A stretch of DNA of 34,342 nt from Alphaproteobacteria bacterium (GCA_009691045.1 SHWC01000017.1:1-34342), one strand, 5' to 3'; numbered from the stretch's first letter, positions 7,967 through 15,874 are shown. The notes: generated by a model from the letters alone, not told the origin. A program made the numbers and translations.

Positions 7967-8965
7967 TTATACTGCCTCAAGACTCTCGATCAAGCTATTG
8001 AAATCTTGTGGTAAAGGGGTGTCGAATTTCAGCGAGGCGCCGTTCACCGGATGGACGAAGCCGAGCCGGCAGGCGTGCAAGGCCTGACGCTTAAAGTCGG
8101 CCAACGCGGCCACAAGGTGGGGCGGTAAATTGCCGCTTGGCACGCGCCGCCGGCCATAACTTTGATCGCCCAGGAGCGGGTGGCCCTTATGCGCCATATG
8201 GACGCGGATCTGATGGGTGCGTCCGGTCGCGAGGGTGCATTCGACAAGTGAAACCTGGCCGCCAAGGAAGCGTCGTAACACCTTGTAACGGGTCAGTGCT
8301 GGCCGGCCTGCTGTTTTGAGCACCGCCATTTTTTTTCGATCGCTCCGGCTGCGGCCAATATTGCCGGTGATTTCACCGTGCGCCGGTGTCGGCGTGCCCC
8401 ACACCAGGGCCCAATAGGTGCGGCTTAAGGTGCGCGTCGCGAATTGCTTGGCGAGCCCGGCATGGGCCTGGTCATGCTTCGCGGCGATGATGAGGCCGCT
8501 AGTATCCTTATCAAGCCGATGAACGATGCCGGGGCGACGCACGCCCCCAATCCCTGAGAGGCTCTGGCCGCAATGGGCGAGCAGGGCATTGACGAGGGTG
8601 CCTGCGGGCGTGCCGGGCGCGGGGTGCGCGGCCATGCCGGCCGGCTTATCGACGACGATGACGTCTTCATCCTCATAGACGACGGTGAGGGGCACGGATT
8701 CGGGCTCCGGCTGCCCGTCGTCTATGGCCGGCGGCACGGTCAAATCGATGGTCTGGCCCGGTTTGACCCGATAGGAGGGCTCCGCTATGGTCGCGCCGCC
8801 GGCGGAAACCTGGCCGGCTTCGATCAAGCGTTTGAGCCGGCTGCGCGAAAGCTCCGGCAGCGCATCTACCAGAAAACGGTCGAGGCGTTCCGCGCGCGCC
8901 TTCGGTGCGACGTGCAGTCGGAAATGTCGTTCCCCTTGATGTGCCACGATCGGTCCTGATGCCAT
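7967..8965 (-). CDS. rluD: RluA-family 23S rRNA pseudouridine synthase (RluD-like)
   Basis: This enzyme isomerises specific uridines in RNA to pseudouridine; the RluD branch modifies helix 69 of 23S rRNA. The 332-residue protein has an N-terminal S4 RNA-binding domain (about 25-75, including ERLDRFLVDALPELSRSRLK) and the catalytic domain with HRLDKDTSGL at 149-158. Asp152 is the expected nucleophile. GRTHQIRVHMAHKGHPLLGD is the second family signature. I chose ATG at 8965; an upstream frame to 9016 would add 17 residues, but none of the candidate starts has a strong ribosome-binding site. The ATG shares the palindrome CATG (8963-8966) with the start of the divergent gene. rpoH follows on the same strand. 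Confidence 0.93.
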   Translation of the reverse strand: MASGPIVAHQGERHFRLHVAPKARAERLDRFLVDALPELSRSRLKRLIEAGQVSAGGATIAEPSYRVKPGQTIDLTVPPAIDDGQPEPESVPLTVVYEDEDVIVVDKPAGMAAHPAPGTPAGTLVNALLAHCGQSLSGIGGVRRPGIVHRLDKDTSGLIIAAKHDQAHAGLAKQFATRTLSRTYWALVWGTPTPAHGEITGNIGRSRSDRKKMAVLKTAGRPALTRYKVLRRFLGGQVSLVECTLATGRTHQIRVHMAHKGHPLLGDQSYGRRRVPSGNLPPHLVAALADFKRQALHACRLGFVHPVNGASLKFDTPLPQDFNSLIESLEAV

Positions 8966-9341
8966 GAACGAGCAGATGCGCTTCGTTCCATATCTCAAAG
9001 TCGCCGTCATCGTCATGGGCGTGATGATCTTGGTCGGCCTGCTCGGGCTTGGCTACATGCTCTACAACAAATCGCAAAAGCGTGAGGCGGCCGAGGAGGC
9101 CAATGCCGGCGGCGCGCCGGCGTCGAGCGAAAGCGGGGGCATGTCGGCCCAAAGCACGCGCAGCCAACGCTTGGTCAGCCTGGGCTTGCCACCCGGTAGC
9201 CGGGTTGGCGAAATGACCGCGACCGACGATCGTCTGGTGCTCAATGTGCGTGTGCCGGGGCAGGGTGAGCGCATCGTCATTCTCGATTTGCGCAAGGGTG
9301 GCGTGATTGGCCATGTCGCGCTCGAAAACGCCACGCCCTAA
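8964..9341 (+). CDS. DUF6476-like single-pass membrane protein
   Basis: A 125-residue protein with one N-terminal membrane helix (about 12-34, within YLKVAVIVMGVMILVGLLGL). It has a low-complexity Ala/Gly/Ser linker at about 45-65 and a small C-terminal beta-rich domain with the segments DRLVLNVRVPG and RIVILDLRKG. Its position divergent from rluD and upstream of an M67 peptidase gene fits the DUF6476 family of alphaproteobacteria; I make that assignment from memory of context and pattern, so it is tentative. The start could also be ATG at 8976. The downstream peptidase gene begins inside its last codons (overlap about 29 bases), so they are likely coupled. The molecular function is not known. 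Confidence 0.75.
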   Translation: MNEQMRFVPYLKVAVIVMGVMILVGLLGLGYMLYNKSQKREAAEEANAGGAPASSESGGMSAQSTRSQRLVSLGLPPGSRVGEMTATDDRLVLNVRVPGQGERIVILDLRKGGVIGHVALENATP

Positions 9342-9834
9342 TCCGCCGCGGTCGCTTTTTCTGACGCCCCAGGATCTCGCGTCGATCACTCGCCATGCGG
9401 AAAACGTCTACCCAGAGGAAGCCTGCGGGTTGATTGTCGGGTCAGCCGCCGAAGGTGGGCGCTATAAGGCAAGCCGCGTGGTATCGAGCCCGAATTTCAC
9501 GGAGCAAGAAAAACATCGGCGGTTCGAAATCGACCCCGCGCTTCGCCTCAGGCTTGAGCGTGAATTGCGCGGCACCGACGAGGCCGTGATCGGGCACTAT
9601 CACTCACACCCGGATCATCCAGCCGAGCCTTCGCCGCGTGATCTCGACCTAGCGCATGAGCCGGAGCTAATCTGGTTGATCGTCGCGGTCGAGCGCGGGA
9701 AGGTGAGCGCGAGCCGTGCCTTTTGGCTTGATCGTGAGGGAAGGCGGAGCCACGAAGTGCCGCTTCATCACGCGATCGATGGCGCTTCAAGCGCTAAAGC
9801 CAGATCGCGCCGCGCCGCGCGCAAATCCCCATGA
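9313..9834 (+). CDS. M67-family JAMM/MPN+ metallopeptidase
   Basis: This is a zinc peptidase-type JAB1/MPN+ domain protein of 173 residues. The motif is complete: an upstream Glu in YPEEACGLIVG (33-43), then His97 and His99, and Ser107 and Asp110 in HSHPDHPAEPSPRD, matching HxHx7SxxD. Bacterial members of this group cleave isopeptide or C-terminal bonds, for example during processing of ubiquitin-like sulfur-carrier proteins. No such carrier gene is visible here, so the substrate is unknown. The start ATG at 9313 overlaps the upstream membrane protein gene by 29 bases. The C-terminal tail is Arg/Lys/Ala-rich. The next gene starts 8 bases after the stop. Confidence 0.88.
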   Translation: MSRSKTPRPNPPRSLFLTPQDLASITRHAENVYPEEACGLIVGSAAEGGRYKASRVVSSPNFTEQEKHRRFEIDPALRLRLERELRGTDEAVIGHYHSHPDHPAEPSPRDLDLAHEPELIWLIVAVERGKVSASRAFWLDREGRRSHEVPLHHAIDGASSAKARSRRAARKSP

Positions 9835-9842
9835 GGTAGGAA

Positions 9843-10901
9843 ATGGATTTTCGAAGCGACAATGTCGCGAGCGTCGCGCCCGATATCATGGCCGCGATCG
9901 AGCATGCGAACCGAGACACGGCAGGCTCCTATGGCGGCGATGAGATTAGCCAGCGCCTTGATGACTTGTTCGGTGCGCTGTTCCAAAAAACCGTGCGCGT
10001 CTTTCCGGTCAGCACGGGGTCGGTGGCGAACGCGCTCGCGCTTTCCGTCATGACGCCGCCTTATGGCGCGATTTATGCGCATCAACTTTCGCACGTGAAT
10101 GGCGAGGAATGCGGTGCGCCCGAATTTTATTCCGGTGGCGCGCGTGTGGTGGGGCTTGACGGCGAGGGCGGCAAGATCGCGCCGGACACGCTTGCGCGCG
10201 CCCTGGCGATTTCAGGCAAGGGCTTTGTGCACTGCGCGCAGCCGGCCGTGCTTTCCCTCACGCAATCGACCGAATGGGGGCGCGTTTATACACCTGCCGA
10301 AATCAAAGCGCTTTCAGGCGTGGCACAGAAGGCCGGTCTTGCCGTGCATATGGATGGCGCGCGCTTTGCCAATGCCGTGGCGTCATTGGGTTGCACGCCG
10401 GCGGATTTGACTTGGCGCGCGGGCGTCGAGGTGCTTTCGTTTGGCGCGACGAAGAATGGCGCGCTGGCGGTTGAGGCGATCGTACTCTTTCGCACCGACC
10501 TCGCCGATGATCTCGCCTTTCGTCATAAGCGTGCGGGCCAGTTGATGTCGAAAATGCGCTTCTTCGCGGCGCAGCTTGAGGCCTATCTGGCGGATGATCT
10601 GTGGCTCAAGCTCGCCGGCCATGCCAACCGGCTGGCCGCACGCCTTGGCCAAGGCCTTGCGGCCTTGCCCGGATGCAAATTGGCCGCGCCGGTCGAGGCC
10701 AATGAGGTGTTCGTCGATTTGCCGCGTGGGGTGATCGATGGGTTAAAAGGGGAGGGCGCGCAATTTTTTGGCTGGCCCGAGCCATGGTCGGATTCGACGA
10801 CCATTCGCCTCGTCACGCGCCATGATATGGCGGCGGAGGAGGTTGAGCGTTTGCTTGAGGTGACGACGCGGCTCGCGATAAAAGCGCGACGCTCGGCTTG
10901 A
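9843..10901 (+). CDS. ltaE: Low-specificity L-threonine aldolase
   Basis: This PLP enzyme cleaves threonine or allo-threonine to glycine and acetaldehyde. The 352-residue protein has the family N terminus (DFRSDNVASVAP) and the cofactor-binding segment HMDGARFANA. Lys204 in SFGATKNG is the expected Schiff-base lysine. C-terminal TIRLVTRHD is also typical. The ribosome-binding site GAGGTAGGA overlaps the stop of the upstream peptidase gene, so it probably belongs to the same transcript. It ends six bases from the convergent SPOR-domain gene. Confidence 0.93.
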   Translation: MDFRSDNVASVAPDIMAAIEHANRDTAGSYGGDEISQRLDDLFGALFQKTVRVFPVSTGSVANALALSVMTPPYGAIYAHQLSHVNGEECGAPEFYSGGARVVGLDGEGGKIAPDTLARALAISGKGFVHCAQPAVLSLTQSTEWGRVYTPAEIKALSGVAQKAGLAVHMDGARFANAVASLGCTPADLTWRAGVEVLSFGATKNGALAVEAIVLFRTDLADDLAFRHKRAGQLMSKMRFFAAQLEAYLADDLWLKLAGHANRLAARLGQGLAALPGCKLAAPVEANEVFVDLPRGVIDGLKGEGAQFFGWPEPWSDSTTIRLVTRHDMAAEEVERLLEVTTRLAIKARRSA

Positions 10902-10907
10902 AAGGGC

Positions 10908-11843
10908 TTAGCCCGAAATCACGCAATAGACGCGATGCGCCAATAGCCGGTCGCAAAACGTTGCGGCGTCGCGCGCCGATGCGAACGGCCCGGTGGTGAG
11001 CCGGAACACATCGGGCTTGCCGCCTTCTTGTTTGATCGGCTTGATCGTGGGCGTAAGCGGGCCGATGACGTCGGCGTATTCCGTGGCGAGCGTGCTCCAG
11101 TCTTTTTTGGCCTCGGCTTCGTTCGGATGGCTCGATAGCGTCACTAGCACGTGCTTCGGCGTCGCGATCTTCTGAACGCTGGCGTTGCTGGACTTGGATT
11201 TTTTTGGCGCCGCTTTTTCGGCGACCTTGCTCGGGCTTTTGGCGTCGCTCTTGGTGGTGCTGGGAGGGGGCAGGGGAACGGTTTTGATCTCAGCCTGCGC
11301 CACCGCTTGGTTTTGAGACGGTGCGTTCGCGCCCTGTTGGGATTTGAGCCAGATGGCCTGGCGCAAATTGGGTGTCTGCAGACCGGCGCGCAACCGCGCA
11401 AGGCGGGTTGCGGCGAGGCGCGCGACATCATTGTGCGCGAGCCCAGCGCCGGTCACCGGCCGGACCGCGGCGTCGGACAATTGGGCGTAGATGTTCCTCG
11501 CCCTCTCGAGCCGATCGGTGGCCTCATAGACGGCGCCGAGATTGAGCAGCGCGACGGTATTGCTCGGATTGATTTGCACGGCGGAATCGAGCAGCGCCTC
11601 GGCCTCGTAATAGGCGCCGCCGTTCATCGCGTTGACCGCCTGGGCGACCAAATGTTGATCGGTCGTCAGTTCATCGCCGGCGATGAATTGGTCGACCTTG
11701 GTATTGAGACGATTTTTGGCTTCGGTATTCAGTCGCTCCAAGACGCAGCCGCCAAGTTGAAAGGCGACGATCCCACAGACCAGCGCCGCGCCGACGCGCG
11801 CGAGACGCTTCAGACCTTTGCGTTTGGGTTTTCGTTCAAACAT
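10908..11843 (-). CDS. TPR and SPOR domain lipoprotein
   Basis: The 311-residue protein starts at ATG 11843 with a basic n-region and a hydrophobic segment ending in the lipobox-like sequence LGGC. Cys33 is the likely acylation site, so it is predicted to be a lipoprotein facing the periplasm. Residues about 65-150 form TPR-like helices (NTVALLNLGAVYEATDRLERA). A Pro/Lys/Ser-rich linker spans about 170-230, and the C-terminal 80 residues form a SPOR domain (VLVTLSSHP through RVYCVISG). SPOR domains bind denuded septal peptidoglycan, so a role in cell division or envelope maintenance is inferred. A GTG at 11897 would extend the N terminus by 18 residues but would bury the signal peptide. Confidence 0.85.
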   Translation of the reverse strand: MFERKPKRKGLKRLARVGAALVCGIVAFQLGGCVLERLNTEAKNRLNTKVDQFIAGDELTTDQHLVAQAVNAMNGGAYYEAEALLDSAVQINPSNTVALLNLGAVYEATDRLERARNIYAQLSDAAVRPVTGAGLAHNDVARLAATRLARLRAGLQTPNLRQAIWLKSQQGANAPSQNQAVAQAEIKTVPLPPPSTTKSDAKSPSKVAEKAAPKKSKSSNASVQKIATPKHVLVTLSSHPNEAEAKKDWSTLATEYADVIGPLTPTIKPIKQEGGKPDVFRLTTGPFASARDAATFCDRLLAHRVYCVISG

Positions 11844-11966
11844 GGCGCGCTGCCTGCGTGGCCCCGCGAAGTGGTGCCTGGAGCCGATTAATGCCACTGA
11901 GCGCCTAAGAATCCGTGAAATAGCGGGGTTCGATCATGGTAAACGCCCGGATTTCATGGGTTCGGA

Positions 11967-11995
11967 TTGCTTTTGAGGTGGGGCTAGGCTATCAC
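11967..11995 (+). promoter_or_regulatory. Putative promoter of the tRNA-Glu gene
   Basis: TTGCTT (11967-11972) and TATCAC (11990-11995) are separated by 17 bases. The predicted transcription start is about 12-14 bases before the tRNA. Matches to consensus are modest (3/6 and 4/6), but the spacing and position are right. Confidence 0.4.
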
Positions 11996-12015
11996 CAATG
12001 CGCCGGCGGCCCGAC

Positions 12016-12091
12016 GTCCCCATCGTCTAGAGGCCCAGGACGGCGGCCTCTCACGCCGCAAACGGGGGTTCGAATCCCCCTGGGGACGCCA
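12016..12091 (+). tRNA. tRNA-Glu (anticodon CTC)
   Basis: The sequence folds as a complete tRNA. The acceptor stem is GTCCCCA (12016-12022) with TGGGGAC (12081-12087), followed by discriminator G and an encoded CCA (12089-12091). The anticodon stem is GCGGC/GCCGC around the loop CTCTCAC, with anticodon CTC at 12050-12052. The T arm is GGGGG-TTCGAAT-CCCCC. The sequence closely resembles bacterial tRNA-Glu (for example the GTCTAGAGGCCCAGGAC D arm). It decodes GAG. Confidence 0.97.
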
Positions 12092-12241
12092 ATCACGCCG
12101 AAAAACCGCCCTTCCGCTCGGACGCGTCATGCCGCGGCTTTTGCCGTGCGGTCGCGCTCATGCGCAACAACGGTCTCAGGGATCGCGACAGCCATCGTCC
12201 GGCTCGGGGTTTGAACGTGGACGCGACAGTTTTTGGTTTCT

Positions 12242-12292
12242 CCCTCGTTAGAGATTTACGACGAGTCACCTGACTCATCGTGACAACGAGGG
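12242..12292 (+). promoter_or_regulatory. Strong leader hairpin before His-rich lipoprotein
   Basis: Three nested inverted repeats span this leader. CCCTCGTT (12242-12249) pairs with AACGAGGG (12285-12292), ACGA (12258-12261) with TCGT (12278-12281), and GAGTCA (12263-12268) with TGACTC (12271-12276) around a two-base loop. The outer 3' arm contains GAGGG, the ribosome-binding site for the ATG at 12302 (nine-base spacing). Folding would hide it. The inner repeat could alternatively be a protein-binding operator. No T-run follows, so it is not a terminator. Confidence 0.55.
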
Positions 12293-12301
12293 TAATCAAC
12301 G

Positions 12302-12502
12302 ATGCTCCGTTCACTTCTGATGGTGGCGCTGTGCCTTATGACGCTGGCGGTCGCGACTGGCTGCGTGGTGGTGCCCGATGGTAGGGGCCGTCGGCATGAC
12401 GATGGCGTCTATTTCAATTTCTGGCCCGATTATGGCCATCATGATCGGCGCGATTGGCGAGACGGTCATGGCCGTCGCCAGCGCCATCACAATCACCATT
12501 GA
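12302..12502 (+). CDS. Small His-rich putative lipoprotein
   Basis: A 66-residue protein with a hydrophobic signal sequence (LLMVALCLMTLAVATG) ending at Cys21, consistent with a lipoprotein although the -3 position is Ala rather than Leu. The mature part is about 46 residues and contains eight His, many Asp and Arg, and a C terminus ending HHNHH. This composition suggests metal binding, but there is no recognised domain. GAGGG at 12288-12292 supports the start and is embedded in a leader hairpin. It is convergent with the SulP gene, with six bases between the stops. It is short, so some doubt remains. Confidence 0.65.
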   Translation: MLRSLLMVALCLMTLAVATGCVVVPDGRGRRHDDGVYFNFWPDYGHHDRRDWRDGHGRRQRHHNHH

Positions 12503-12508
12503 GGCGTC

Positions 12509-14053
12509 CTAGATTTGACGCGCCTTGGACAAGGCTTGACCAATCGTGGTCTCGAATTGAACCAAAGGGGTGGTCACGCGGTGAATCGCGAGGTCACGGC
12601 GCATGCCGGTGGTCGTGCCGGTCAGAAACAGCGTGACACCTTTTTTCGTGGCCTTGCGCGCCAAACCATCAATGTTGTTGGCGCTCGTGGAATCGAGAAA
12701 GGGCACGGCTGAGAAATCGACAATGAGCGTGCGATGCGTATCGGCGATGCGGTCGAGAATGGAGCCGATCGATGAGGCCGCGCCGAAGAAGAACGCACCA
12801 CTGATCCGGTAGACGACCATTGTCGGATCGTTGGCGGTCGTCTCGTCATAGGGCGCGCGGTCGCCATTGGCGCTGTCGGCGCTGTCCATGCCGACAAAAG
12901 GGATGTGCGTTTCGACCGCGGTCGTGCGCGACATGCGATAGATGAAGATGACCGAGCCGAGCACGAAACCGACCACGATGGCTTCGGTCAAATCACGAAA
13001 TATGGTCAGGAAGAAGGTGGCGAGCAGCACCACGGCATCGCCGCGCGAGCTACGCAATAGGGCGGCGAACGCGGGCTTTTCGACCATGTTCCACGCCACG
13101 ACGGCCAAAATACCGGCGAGTGCCGCCAGCGGAATAAAGCTGGCGAGTGGTGCCGCGACCAGGACGAACACCAGCAGGAAGATCGCGTGCAACATGCCGG
13201 CGATCGGGCCATGCGCGCCGGCGCGCACATTGGTTGCGGTGCGCGCGATCGTGCCGGTGGCGCACATGCCGCCGAACAGACCCGATGCGATATTAGCGAC
13301 ACCTTGAGCGACCAACTCGCAATTCGAGCGATGGCAGCGGCCGGTCATGCCGTCCGCGACCACTGCCGAGAGCAGCGATTCGATTGAACCCAAAAGGGCA
13401 AACGCAAACGCGCTCGGCATCACCTCCCAGATTTTGATCCAGGAAAGATCGGGAAGGCTGGGGGGCGATAGGTGATTCGGTATGCCGCTAAATTTGGTGC
13501 CGATGGTTTCGACGGGAAGAGAAAAGATTGCCGTCGCAGCCGCGGTGGCGACGACCGCGATTAGCAGGCCCAACCAATGCGGGCGCACCTTCTTCAGCCC
13601 GATAATCGCCGCAACGGTGCCCAGAGCGAGCGCGATCGAGGCCGGTTGTACGGTCGATAGGCTGCGCCAGATGACCGGAAGTTTTTCGATCAGTGGCCCG
13701 GGCTCAGGCACCGAAAGGCTCAAGCCCAAAAGGTCCTTTATTTGACTTGCGAAAATGATCACCGCGATGCCGCCGGTAAAGCCGACTGTCACCGGATAGG
13801 GAATGAACTTGATATAAGTGCCGAGCCGCAGGAGGCCGATCGCCAGAAGCATGAACCCGGCCAGAATCGTGGCCAGCAGCAAGCCATCTATGCCGTGGGC
13901 GTGGACGGTCACGGCGACCAGAACGATGAAGGCGCCGGCCGGGCCACCTATTTGAAATCGACTGCCGCCCAGTGCCGATATCAGAAAGCCGCCGATGATG
14001 CTCGTGTAGAGACCTTGGGCGGGCGAAGCACCCGATGCGATGGCGATGGCCAT
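12509..14053 (-). CDS. SulP-family anion transporter, open part (STAS domain)
   Basis: SulP proteins carry sulfate, bicarbonate or other anions across the inner membrane. This open frame has the multi-helix transporter core, beginning MAIAIASGASPAQGLY and including the conserved FQIGGPAGAF segment. It ends in a cytoplasmic STAS domain (last ~100 residues; VDFSAVPFLDSTSANNI). However, the family's first membrane helix is encoded upstream in the same frame (14054-14218) and is cut off by an in-frame TAA at 14123-14125. The ATG at 14053 has no ribosome-binding site and would delete part of helix one. The gene is therefore probably either inactive, read through, or affected by a base error. Substrate cannot be told from sequence. 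The DUF1993 gene lies upstream on the same strand. Confidence 0.85.
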   Translation of the reverse strand: MAIAIASGASPAQGLYTSIIGGFLISALGGSRFQIGGPAGAFIVLVAVTVHAHGIDGLLLATILAGFMLLAIGLLRLGTYIKFIPYPVTVGFTGGIAVIIFASQIKDLLGLSLSVPEPGPLIEKLPVIWRSLSTVQPASIALALGTVAAIIGLKKVRPHWLGLLIAVVATAAATAIFSLPVETIGTKFSGIPNHLSPPSLPDLSWIKIWEVMPSAFAFALLGSIESLLSAVVADGMTGRCHRSNCELVAQGVANIASGLFGGMCATGTIARTATNVRAGAHGPIAGMLHAIFLLVFVLVAAPLASFIPLAALAGILAVVAWNMVEKPAFAALLRSSRGDAVVLLATFFLTIFRDLTEAIVVGFVLGSVIFIYRMSRTTAVETHIPFVGMDSADSANGDRAPYDETTANDPTMVVYRISGAFFFGAASSIGSILDRIADTHRTLIVDFSAVPFLDSTSANNIDGLARKATKKGVTLFLTGTTTGMRRDLAIHRVTTPLVQFETTIGQALSKARQI

Positions 14054-14218
14054 GGAAAGAGGCAGAGCGACAATCGCGACAGTGAAGCCGGCAATGGCAT
14101 CGGCCCTGAGATTTTTGAGACCTTAGCCCTCGCGCAGCACGGTCACGAGCTTCGGCGTGAACAGTTCGATGAAGCTCGGGCCTTTCGGCTCAGTCTTGGT
14201 TGTAGCTTCGTCGTTCAT
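14054..14218 (-). pseudogene. Severed N terminus of the SulP gene with in-frame TAA
   Basis: Reading the minus strand from ATG at 14218 in the same frame as the SulP gene gives a normal family N terminus (FTPKLVTVLREG). A TAA follows as codon 32 (14125-14123), and then GLKNLRADAIAGFTVAIVAL runs straight into the transporter core. The conserved family pattern REGYGL has Tyr at this position, so a TAT/TAC to TAA change explains the stop. No indel is needed. Confidence 0.8.
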
Positions 14219-14257
14219 CGAGATTGTTGTGGTTCGGTCAACGGGCTGGCGCGCTGA

Positions 14258-14776
14258 TCACGCCGGCTCGCGGTAGGGCATTTCGCCCAAATAGTTTTTC
14301 TTGCCGAGCCCGACACCGTTATGGCGCAGAATCGCGTAGGCCGTCGTGACGTGGAAATAGAAATTGGGAATGACATGGTGGATGAGGAATTCCTGACCCG
14401 AGAGCGTCTTGCCATTCCAGCGCGGTTGAGAAATTCGCCGCGAAGCCGCACCGGAGAAATCCTCGGCCGAAAACCCGCGCAGATAGGCGATCACGCGTTC
14501 AATGCGCGCCTTGATCTCGCCCACGGTCTGCTCGGTGTCGGCATCGGCGGGCGAGGCCGCCTCGGTGCCCGCGAGCCGGGCCGCGCCGAGCTTCGCCGTA
14601 TCGCAGACGATCTGCAATTGACGCATGAGGTCAAACTGGTCGGGTGCCAAGCGCGCATGCAGAAGGACGCCGACATCGAATTTCTTCTCACCGGCATATT
14701 TCTCCGCCGCGTCCAATATGGCCAAAAGATTGGTCAGCATCTTGGTGAATTGCGGCACAATGAGTTCGTGAATCAT
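14258..14776 (-). CDS. DUF1993 family protein
   Basis: A 172-residue protein starting MIHELIVPQFTKMLTNL, with the family pattern of an all-helical DinB-like fold. The segment FDVGVLLHARLAPDQFDL and the C-terminal HHVIPNFYFHVTTAYAILRHNGV with KKNYLG are typical of DUF1993. The start ATG at 14776 is preceded by AGAGG at a short spacing; an upstream ATG at 14836 is not supported. Biochemical function of the family is unknown to me. It lies 39 bases upstream of the SulP gene's original start, on the same strand, so they may be co-transcribed. Confidence 0.88.
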   Translation of the reverse strand: MIHELIVPQFTKMLTNLLAILDAAEKYAGEKKFDVGVLLHARLAPDQFDLMRQLQIVCDTAKLGAARLAGTEAASPADADTEQTVGEIKARIERVIAYLRGFSAEDFSGAASRRISQPRWNGKTLSGQEFLIHHVIPNFYFHVTTAYAILRHNGVGLGKKNYLGEMPYREPA

Positions 14777-14979
14777 GACAACCTCTGATTTCGAGTGATC
14801 GGGCGGATCGATTTCGGGTTCGACCGCCGCCATCATAGGCGAACGCGTCGATTATCCTTACCGCAATCGTGGAGCCGACTGACGAAGTCGTCAGCGCTCG
14901 AATCGAGCCGGGGCTTGCCTCCTGAGGTCATGCAGGGCAGTTATAGCGCCGTCGAACCGAGGGGGAGGCGAAGCGGATC

Positions 14980-15411
14980 ATGGAAAATTTTACACCTGGC
15001 GCGGCATTGCTCGGCGGTGCCCTGATCGGCCTCTCGGCCGCGATCCTCATGCTCTATAGCGGCCGGATCGCCGGCATTAGCGGGATCGTCGGCGGTCTAT
15101 TGTCGCGCCAAGTTCCAGGCGCCGAAATGCGCTGGCGGCTGGCGTTTTTGGCCGGGCTGATCGCGGGGCCGGCCCTCGTCAATGCGGTGGTCGGCGGCAT
15201 CGCGCCGATTACGCTCGACGCTTCGATCGGGCTCTTGGTCGGCGCCGGGCTTTTGGTCGGTATCGGCACACGGATCGGCGGCGGGTGCACCAGCGGTCAT
15301 GGCGTGTGCGGTATGGCACGCCTTTCGCCGCGCTCAATGGTCGCCACGATGAGCTTTCTCGCGACCGCCATTTTGATCGCCTATCTCGTGCGCCACGCGG
15401 CGGGAGGCTGA
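14980..15411 (+). CDS. YeeE/YedE-family sulfur transporter component
   Basis: A 143-residue inner-membrane protein with about four hydrophobic helices. It carries the signature GGCTSGHGVCG (about residues 100-110), whose cysteines are characteristic of the YeeE/YedE family that moves thiosulfate or related sulfur species. It is half the size of the fused YeeE proteins, and its partner follows one base later (ATG at 15413). A GGGGGAGG-type ribosome-binding site precedes the ATG. In PmpA/PmpB-type pairs the two halves act together; which sulfur compound is carried here cannot be told. No sulfur-oxidation enzyme is adjacent. Confidence 0.9.
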   Translation: MENFTPGAALLGGALIGLSAAILMLYSGRIAGISGIVGGLLSRQVPGAEMRWRLAFLAGLIAGPALVNAVVGGIAPITLDASIGLLVGAGLLVGIGTRIGGGCTSGHGVCGMARLSPRSMVATMSFLATAILIAYLVRHAAGG

Positions 15412-15412
15412 G

Positions 15413-15856
15413 ATGATCATCATCGTTGTCGCGCTAGTCTCCGGTCTCGTCTTCGGCGTTGGGCTGACCATTTCGCGCATGGTCGATCCGGCCAAAGTGC
15501 TTGGCTTTCTCGATATCGCAGGCGCGTGGGACCCAAGCCTCATTCTGGTCATGATGGGTGGCATTGCGGTCGCGATGCCGGCCTTTTTTTGGGTGCGGCG
15601 GCGCGGCCATGATTTGCGCGGCCACGCGGTCAGCCAACCAGCTGGTTGGCCGATCGATCGGCGTCTGGTCGTGGGCGGCGTGATCTTCGGCGCGGGTTGG
15701 GGGCTGGTCGGTTTCTGCCCCGGCCCGGCGATCGCCTCGCTTGGGCTCGGCTCGACGAACTCGCTCATCTTCATCGCCGCCATGATCGTCGGCATGGTGG
15801 CGGTCGATTTGATGAACCAGCGGCTCAACGCGCGGGTCACGCTGAGCGAAGTTTAG
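15413..15856 (+). CDS. DUF6691/YeeE-family sulfur transporter partner
   Basis: A 147-residue membrane protein that pairs with the preceding gene. It starts one base after the upstream stop, with GGAGG overlapping the end of that gene, so translation is probably coupled. The N-terminal half has GLVFGVGLTISRMVDPAKVLGFLD, and the second half carries GFCPGPA with a conserved Cys, the hallmark of this partner subunit. About four hydrophobic helices are visible. It converges with the next gene, with 18 bases between them. Confidence 0.88.
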   Translation: MIIIVVALVSGLVFGVGLTISRMVDPAKVLGFLDIAGAWDPSLILVMMGGIAVAMPAFFWVRRRGHDLRGHAVSQPAGWPIDRRLVVGGVIFGAGWGLVGFCPGPAIASLGLGSTNSLIFIAAMIVGMVAVDLMNQRLNARVTLSEV

Positions 15857-15874
15857 CGCCGCTGCTGAACGCGC

